A stretch of DNA of 6,843 bases. Origin: Bacteroidales bacterium UBA6346 (GTDB lineage Bacteria > Bacteroidota > Bacteroidia > Bacteroidales > UBA932). Numbering within the stretch: the first letter of the stretch is position 1; the number at the start of each line of letters is the position of its first letter. The stretch is taken from positions 1-6,843 of the forward strand of contig DJSA01000097.1 in assembly GCA_002438905.1 (NCBI GenBank). The letters run 5' to 3'. The notes below the pieces were generated by a model. That model was not told the origin of the DNA. It searched no databases and saw only the letters and a list, made by a program, of their open reading frames with translations. This document shows, one piece after another, positions 6,838-6,843 of the stretch. The translations under genes and the position numbers were made by a program.

Positions 6838-6843
6838 ATACAA

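Noticed and set aside
6838..6843. TTG at the right edge as the A2M start
   Set aside because: It would add only two residues before an ATG that already gives a good lipoprotein signal. It is more likely upstream sequence or an edge effect.

Overview
The window is protein-coding almost end to end, and everything real lies on the minus strand. It holds two adjacent genes read from right to left. The first is a nearly complete, very large bacterial alpha-2-macroglobulin (A2M) lipoprotein (about 6837 down to 1156). The second is the N-terminal part of a penicillin-binding protein 1C (PbpC; about 1159 down to base 1), which runs off the left edge. This pairing of a thioester A2M with PbpC is a known conserved gene neighbourhood in bacteria (the yfhM/pbpC arrangement of Escherichia coli). 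It is usually read as a periplasmic defence and repair module: the A2M traps invading proteases, and PbpC rebuilds damaged peptidoglycan.

The organism is most likely a member of the Bacteroidales with a fairly GC-rich genome, such as an Alistipes-like or related gut lineage. The reasons are the Bacteroidetes style of the A2M (for example FSIGGDED, GPFTLKRGE and TLPMYVGSVRVM around the A2M domain), the Bacteroidetes style of PbpC (YLFCLPRDLFPDVPYSTVV, GARTADDGQW, SLYASHAPFGGN), and the lack of clear Shine-Dalgarno sites. This assignment is from recalled family resemblance, not a search.

Layout from right to left: lipoprotein signal peptide (6837-6784); tandem macroglobulin (MG) domains; bait-region domain and short bait-like linker (about 3.9 to 3.3 kb); A2M domain; thioester domain with an intact CTEQ motif (2622-2611); C-terminal MG domain; a polar tail ending at the TGA at 1156-1158. 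The PbpC frame is already open there and offers only a TTG start, overlapping that stop. Its first 60 or so codons include an array of six 12-bp repeats (1030-1101), then comes an Arg-rich stretch, one membrane helix and the GT51 glycosyltransferase domain. The transpeptidase domain lies mostly beyond the left edge.

I see no wholly new system. The parts worth a second look are the junction of the two genes (no ATG start for PbpC, 12-bp repeat array, possible hairpin, extra C-terminal tail on the A2M) and three low-complexity insertions in otherwise conserved domains: one in the PbpC glycosyltransferase and two in the A2M. No promoter, terminator, RNA gene, mobile element or CRISPR array was found.
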